Source: Clitopilus passeckerianus (lineage: Eukaryota; Basidiomycota; Agaricomycetes; Agaricales; Entolomataceae). Taken from it: a stretch of 64,000 nucleotides of DNA. The stretch lies in the NCBI GenBank assembly GCA_944990035.1, contig CALYLX010000035.1, positions 62,001-126,000 of the forward strand, written 5' to 3'. The position numbers and the translations under genes are program-made. The notes below the pieces were generated by a model, which made no database searches, was not told the DNA's origin, and saw only the letters and a program-made list of their open reading frames with translations. This document shows positions 57,957-64,000 of this stretch, piece by piece; positions within the stretch are counted from its first letter, which is position 1, and the number at the start of each line of letters is the position of its first letter.

Positions 57957-60470
57957 ATGGCCTCGTTAGGCATAAACCACTCCACTATTACAAGCTCACG
58001 GGGGATCAATGTTAACGTTATCCAAAACCAATCTCCAAGCCAGCGTATGTTCCTACCCTTTCATCAAATGATACTAATCCTCATCTAACGTCGGTATCAG
58101 ATGCGATGCAAATTCTGAAGGGTCAAGTATCCTTCGGTGCTCTCTACAACTCGAAGGAACGTTTTGACCCTCCCAAATGCCATCCGGATACTCGGACAGC
58201 CGTTTTAGATACTGTCGATCGCTGGATTCAAGCACAGGAAAGAGGGCTTGAATTCAAGCCAGTCATGTGGCTTCGTGGTGCAGCGGGAGCCGGGAAATCG
58301 GCTATTGCTCAGACGTGTGCGGAACGATGGGCGTTCGGCACACTGGCTGCCAGTTTCTTCTTCTCCCGGACTGTAGCTGGACGAAACGAAAGTGGCTTCC
58401 TCATACCAACTCTTGCTTATCAAATTGCGCTCTCCGTCCCCTCTACATGGCCCTATATCGAACGTGCTATCGTTCATGATGTCGGGCTATTTGATAAATC
58501 CCTTTCGACCCAGATGTATGAACTCATTGTCCGCCCATTGATGACTGTTGCATCACAAACGACTATGTCCCCCCTGGCTATTGTAATTGATGGCTTGGAC
58601 GAATGCTCCGTCGATTACGAGAAACAAACGCACGAGGATCAGCAGCGAGAGATTCTCGAGGCTATCACATTCGCAGCCCAACAACCCAACTTTCCTGCAT
58701 TCTTCTTGATTGCAAGTCGGCCTGAACGCCAGCTTCGAGAGAGCTTTGAGTTCACGGAACTAAAGAGATGGACACATCTAGTTGTCCTTACTCAGAACGC
58801 CGAGTCGGATGCAGATATCGAGCTTTACCTCACCTGCAAAATCGAGGAGGTCAAGGCCAAGAACCGTTTCATCCCAACCCCGTGGCCTGGAGGCAGCACC
58901 ATTGCTAAACTCGTCCAGAAGTCATCCGGTCATTTCATTTATGCTGCTACTGTGATACGATTTATCTCTTCGCCCCGTGTGGATCCCCAACGAAGCTTGG
59001 ATATAGTTTTAGAAATTGGTGTCCCGAGCTCTCGTCGGGACAACCCATTTGCAGAGCTCGACGCACTCTATATACACATATTGAACTCGGTTCTTCCGGA
59101 ATCACTTGATATTGTGCTATTGGTCTTTCAGGTTCTGGTCGATGGCCCTCTCCCTGGTCTTCCGCACGCAATTGACGCAACACCATCTCACAATAGTCTA
59201 ACGTTCTTCTCACACCATCTCATCACCCCTATACACCAGCTAAACACCGATCTTATTGACCTTCACTCCCTTTTGATCATTCCCGACTCTACACACGAGC
59301 AAATAAGATTCATTCATGCATCCTTTACCGACTTTCTCAGCAACAAGAAAAGGTCCGGCTCGTTCTCCACAACAGTCACTCGAATCAAGGATGTTGTGAC
59401 TATCCGCGTTCGCCACCTGTGGAGAGAGCTCATGGGAGCTGATCCAGCTACTTCCATAGGGTCAGACCTCTCCCTGGGCTTGTTATTGCAGGATTTGCGC
59501 GAATGCGCAACTACCTCTGAAGAGATCAAGCATGGGTTGTACGCACTACTAGGCCGACAAACCAATTTGGTTTACCAGTACCTCATAGACATCGGTCTGG
59601 GAGAGCTTTACAGCCCGTCTTCAGCTTCCCATGCAATTTGCGCGGGAATCGAATGCTTGTCCAAGTATCCAAGCTACATCAATGTTGTTCTTTCGTACCT
59701 CCACGTAAGCAAGGCAACCCCCTTGACATCTTAACTGGTTAGGCTGAATAGTTTCGTAGCGATGTGAGTGGAGTGCCCGTAAGGAGACGTTAGGCGTATG
59801 CGTTCCACAGAAGATTAAGGATCCGCAGGACCAGGCGACCCGTCTAACATCATCCCAAGCGCCTGGGCTACGACAAATAGGTAGCCCAAATTCGACGCCG
59901 CCTCATCACCATTCCCACTGGGAGTCGTCAACGCCGTCATACTCATACCCACCTTTATCTATTCATCCATTGCATTCCTCTTCAAGTCCGAATAGAAGTT
60001 ATCGGCTTTCTCGAATTCAAACACGGCCAGAACAAAACAGGGCTACCGACTTCAATGGAGAAGATTCCTATCAAGCATGTCGTTTCGGATGTCCTTTGCC
60101 CGAGTCACCCCACCATATCTTCGTCGAGTGCCCGCAGTTCCACGAGATCCGAACCGCTAACCTGTCAAAACTACGAGATATCATAGAAGATATTCTCATG
60201 ATTTACGGGACTTTATTCCACCACCACCCTGTCCTGTCCGTCGCGATTAACACCACATTCGCGGACGACAGATCACGTCCAGCGTATCTTCCTCCCTTCT
60301 ACACTGGTGCATTACCTCCAGTTTCTGAGTTATTGGAGCCCGTGTACTTGGCCCATCTGGAGGAGCACGACGTGGCGGATATGTGCTCGCAGATAACAAC
60401 GGAGTGGCATGTCGTGGAAGTCAGAGCGGCAGAGGAAATTCGAAGACGTTCCTTACGGCATTACATGTAG
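57957..60470 (+). CDS. NACHT STAND NTPase, copy 3, with a zinc-knuckle-like C-terminal tail
   Basis: Exons 57957-58044, 58101-59704 and 59760-60470 give 800 aa in whole codons. The first exon carries NHSTITSSRGINVNVIQNQ. The core has KERFDPPKCHPDTRTAVLD, RGAAGAGKSAIAQ, AASFFFSRTVAGRN, LAIVIDGLDECS and FLIASRPERQLRESF. The second exon is 1604 bases, exactly as in copy 1. After the conserved intron (also found in copy 2 before CGATGT) the frame stays open for 236 codons. That tail holds CRFGCPLPESPHHIFVECP, a Cys/His pattern like the C-terminal knuckle of non-LTR retrotransposon proteins, and ends RRRSLRHYM. The splice sites on both sides are good, so a true fusion is possible, but the tail may also be a separate relic. 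Confidence 0.8.
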
Positions 60471-60781
60471 AGTAGATCCACGGAAATGCATATTTTGACT
60501 CCAAATGCAGACCGAGACAGTTTTCGATCAGTTCCACGAGGTTAAACCTCTGGATGAACCGCTCAAGTCATGATTGGAGAAGAAAATACGAGGCCCTCTC
60601 ACTGTGTTAAAAATAAACGATTTGAACTGCATGTAATGTAGATCAAATACGAAACAGCTAAAAGTAACGTAGACGGCGATAGCGTCGAATCCTATGCATA
60701 ATGCCAAGAACTACTGGTGTATAAATGGTGCAATAACAATCTCGAGAAATCAACGAAAGCTTCCCTATACCTTTCCTCGTA
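60471..60781. other. Convergent intergenic region
   Basis: No gene was seen; AT-rich 3' end sequence for genes on both sides. Confidence 0.45.
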
Positions 60782-63700
60782 TCAATCAACATCATCCATC
60801 CCACCACCACTAGCGCCAGCTTCTTCTTCTTCTTCTCCAACTCCAGGTCCAATTCCACCCGGTCCACGAACTCGAGCATCATAAAATATCCCATCAGCTT
60901 CGAACAACGCAGGCGGAAGCGGGATCTCATCCCCATTTCCCGTGCTAGGCCCGGCTGAAAGCACTGCTTCGAACAGGGCGTCGACACCTCCTGGGTTGTG
61001 TGTTGGTGGTGGTGGTGGTGGTCCTGCTGCTCCCGCTGGTGTTGGTGCAGTTTGCGACGATGATGACGACGGTGCGGGAGGAGGAGGTGAAGGTGGGCCA
61101 AAGGCTACTGGTACCACAGTTGAACTCAATGAGAAAGGTCCTAGGGAAGAAGACGAAATCGGAGCCTGAGTCGAAGTCGAACCACTAGCAGTGGCAGCTG
61201 TTCTCGATCCACTCCCACTCCCACTCGAACCACTCAAACCCCCGGGAGAATTAAAAGCACCCTTCAGCTTCCCACCTGGTGCTTTCGGTTTCATGTTGGC
61301 TTTTAGGGTTCCTTCTCTTCCTCCTGCTCCTCCAGCGTTTCCTCCAGCTCCTGCGTTCGATCCACTCCCTCCACTCGACCCAATCGGCGCCTTCGCAGCG
61401 CCTGAACCCACAGAACCTTGACCAGCAGACGCAGAAGCAGCAGCAGCCGCTTTCTCCTTCGCAGCCCTCGCAGCCCTAGCCTTCGCATTCGCAGCCGCAA
61501 TCTTCTTCCTCTGTCCTTTACAGAACGTATTCAACACTTCGAGTGCGTTCGCAATGTGGGATTTTGAGGGGCGGCCGGAGATTCTATAAGCAGGCTGGTT
61601 AGTTCTTGTTCGCCTCTCTAGTTAACGGGAGAGAAGGGAGGTAAGGCAAATGGAGGAGGACGAATGGTGGAAGAGAAGACGGGGGAAAGAAAAGAAATAT
61701 GGAAACGACACGAAGCTGTACGAAAAGAAGGAAAGGAAGCGTGAAAACTACTCACTTCCCAGCCATAGCACTAGCCACATCCCCAGCCCTCATCCACGGC
61801 ATCTTCTCAACCACGTCTTTATACACCCTCGAGAGTATCTTCTCCACTTCCCTCGATACGTTCAGTGTCGGGACTAGTTTCTCTTTGGCCTTTCCTTTAT
61901 CCGCCGAGGTGGTCGTTCCCGCTGTGCTCGTATTCGTCGTCGTCGTTCCCGTCCCAGCGCCAGTGCTAGCAGCATTTGCCTTCGTCACAGGCTCACCCCG
62001 AACCAACCCCTTAACACCCAACACCCTCCCAACACTCAACCACCCCTCCAACCTCTCCCCAAACCGCGGCTTATACCTCTCCCTAACCTCATCCAACATC
62101 CAATCCCTCCCTCCCGCTCCTCCCTCCCTTCCACCTCTCCCTAGTCCTCCTTCTCCCCCACCCGACCCTAGACCTATTCCCATCAACTCATCATACCCAT
62201 CATCATCAAAGCCACCACCACCACCAATCCCACCAACCCCACCTATCCCACCCTCGTCATCGTCATCCGGAGACCCACCCCTCCCAACCTTCTCATCCAA
62301 ATCCAAAATCGCACAAACCTCATCATCCACCTCGCTCCCTCCACCCCCAGGAGGAGCGCCACCGGGGAGCATACCGGGTGGGAGAGGGAGACCCATCATC
62401 ATGGCTGCGAATGCCATTGGGTTGAGCGGGGGGACGTTTCCTCCTGGGCCACCTGGTCCCATTCCACCGCCTGGTCCTCCTCCACCGGGTCCGCCTGGTC
62501 CGCCTCCAGGACCAAGACCAAAAGCGCCTCCGGCGAGGTCGATCCCAGAACTGAGAGAAGGACTTAGAACCCTTTCGGCCCAACTATCGATCCTATCCTT
62601 CCTCTGCTGGCTATTCGCCGGCAGCTTCAAGATGTTTTGGAGTTCGGTGAGATTGAGAGGCGTCGAGGCAAGTCCAAAGGTAGACGTGACGGCTCGTGTG
62701 AGGGATGTGATGGAGGCGGTGAGCTCGGATTCGAAGACGGTGAGGGATGTTAGTGGTTTGGGCGAGCTTTCAACGCCTGCGACTGCAACTAAGGGTGCGA
62801 CTTCATCTTCTTTCGCTTTTCCTTTCCCTTCCTCAGCGGTTTTCGTGTTCGTTTTCTGCTCCAGAGCAGGAAGCACAACAGCAACCCCCATCCCAATATC
62901 CCTATCCCCACCATCTCCCTCCCCATTCAACATCCACCCCCACCTCCTCCAACACTTCCTCGCCCTCTCCACGTCGAAATTATACACCCAAATCCTCAGC
63001 GCAGCCTTCACCGTCTCCCGACTATTCCCCTGATTCCTCTCGAGCGTTTGGGTGAGCCAGCGTTCGACGACTTCTGGGGATTCGATCGTCCCGGGAATCG
63101 TTGTTTGAGGTGAAGACAGAGAGGCGATCGCAGCTCGAACGATTGAGACACCACCACCAACATGCCTCGCCAACTCGCCAATAACCCTCCACCCACTCAA
63201 ACTCGGCCTCGTCTCAAACTTCTCCTTCAACCTTTCCATCACCAAGTGGTACAAGACCAGCCTGGAGGTGTTCTGTCGTTGAGACCAGTAGGGAGCGTGG
63301 TGTGGGCATGTGCAGGGTTTGTGGATGTGTGTTGGGTTCGATTTGGTGCGAGGGATGGGGGAAGAGGGAGAGGAGGAGGAAGAATCAGAGTTGGCGCGGT
63401 CGGACCATTGGTCTTCGTCGACTGGCGTGGGAGGGGATAAGCCGGTGTCGTTCGACTTCTGCTTCTCCTTCTTCGTCACAGAAGCCGTAGAACGACCATC
63501 GGTAGTCACAGTAAGATCCTTCACCTCGTCATATTCACCATCGTCATCCGTCGTGACGTAGTCGCCTTCATCTTCGTCTTTATCCTCCTCGGAGTCATCC
63601 TCGGAATCGGTTGGATCTTCATCGAGATCAAGTAATTCATCTAGCTGATCCTCCAGATCTTCCATGTCGTCATCGATTTCTGGGTTGCGAAGATCGTAGC

Positions 63701-63964
63701 CTGTAGAATAGAGGGTATGATTAGTAAATGTTCGATAGGAATAGAATAATAGAAGAATAGAGACTCGAAAAAAACGCGCATTCATGGCCCACCTCTCCCA
63801 GTGAACGTAAAGGACCGAAAGACCAAAAGCTCATACTCACCGCCATCAACCAACCCCTCAACCCCACCCCCATTCTCCCCAATCGCTTCCTCAACATCCT
63901 CCACCATCTCCCTCATCGTCCTATCCCCCTTCCCGCGACTCTCGCGACTTCCGTATGCAGCCAT
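60782..63964 (-). CDS. Large low-complexity protein of unknown function
   Basis: Exons in transcript order are 63841-63964, 61756-63700 and 60782-61583, giving 956 aa in whole codons. The start is MAAYGSRESRGKGDRTMREM. An acidic stretch (LEDQLDELLDLDEDPTDSED) is followed by a conserved-looking block with CTCPHHAPYWSQRQNTSRL, a possible metal site, then RPSLSGWRVIGELARHVGGG and ARKCWRRWGWMLNGEGDGG. The middle is rich in Gly and Pro (GGPGGPGGGGPGGGMGPGGP). The last exon begins ISGRPSKSHIANALEVLNTF and has an Ala/Lys-rich helix (AAANAKARAARAAKEKAAAA), perhaps coiled coil or nucleic-acid binding. I do not recognise the family. The length and regular splice sites make it a real gene. Confidence 0.75.
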
Positions 63965-64000
63965 AGAGACGAACAAGTCTCGCCATATCCAGAGAAGAAC

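Noticed and set aside
62340..62600. Arg-rich minus-strand frame and long plus-strand frame (61699-63033) over the large unknown gene
   Set aside because: They are shadows of the Gly/Pro-rich coding exon of the 956-residue gene, whose exons join in phase.

Overview
This window is nuclear DNA of a filamentous fungus, almost certainly a mushroom-forming basidiomycete (Agaricomycetes). Genes are dense and split by many 45-65 base introns with GT...AG ends and CTNAC-like branch sites. The NACHT family opening with FDPPKCHP, the MATE family containing [12 protein letters not shown] and the degenerate HLDINPSNL kinases are typical of that group. No bacterial, organellar or viral genes were seen. Exon models were built by hand; where all exon lengths sum to a whole number of codons I say so.

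Region 1 (1-11.1 kb) is conserved housekeeping and secreted-enzyme DNA: two divergent paralogous S10 serine carboxypeptidases (69-2290 minus, 7250-9507 plus) flank an Hrp1-like two-RRM protein and the vitamin B6 glutaminase SNO/Pdx2. A secreted epoxide-hydrolase-like protein follows.

Region 2 (11.5-18.3 kb) is a conflict-type patch: a Crinkler-like N-terminal domain fused to a divergent kinase, an NB-ARC/TPR NLR-like gene with a helical N-terminal domain, and shards of the same kinase. One shard is joined to an inverted fragment of the neighbouring YTA7 gene. Region 3 (19.3-24.6 kb) is the chromatin AAA-ATPase YTA7/ATAD2, intact over nine exons.

Region 4 (25-60.5 kb) is the accessory heart of the window. 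It opens with a 416-base apparently perfect inverted repeat, then an F-box-like gene broken by one stop codon. Three NACHT STAND genes (28.3, 42.5 and 58.0 kb) are interspersed with four truncated cullin-1-like genes (30.6, 35.2, 39.0 and 45.5 kb). Three of the four cullins end at the same place: they keep the Skp1-binding N-terminal repeats, then stop in a conserved final exon of 21-22 codons before the RBX1/NEDD8 half. They look like a family of cullin N-terminal-only proteins, in part intact (A, D) and in part decayed (B, C). A MATE transporter, a PAP2 phosphatase, a small cysteine-rich secreted protein, a kinase-like gene and a tandem pair of unknown beta-repeat proteins lie among them. 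The third NACHT gene reads in frame into a tail resembling the zinc-knuckle end of non-LTR retrotransposons.

Region 5 (60.8-64 kb) is one large low-complexity protein of unknown function.

The most interesting reading is a locus where NLR-type sensors, an F-box remnant and decoy-like cullin N-termini have duplicated and decayed together. The sequence supports the gene structures; the joint function is inference.
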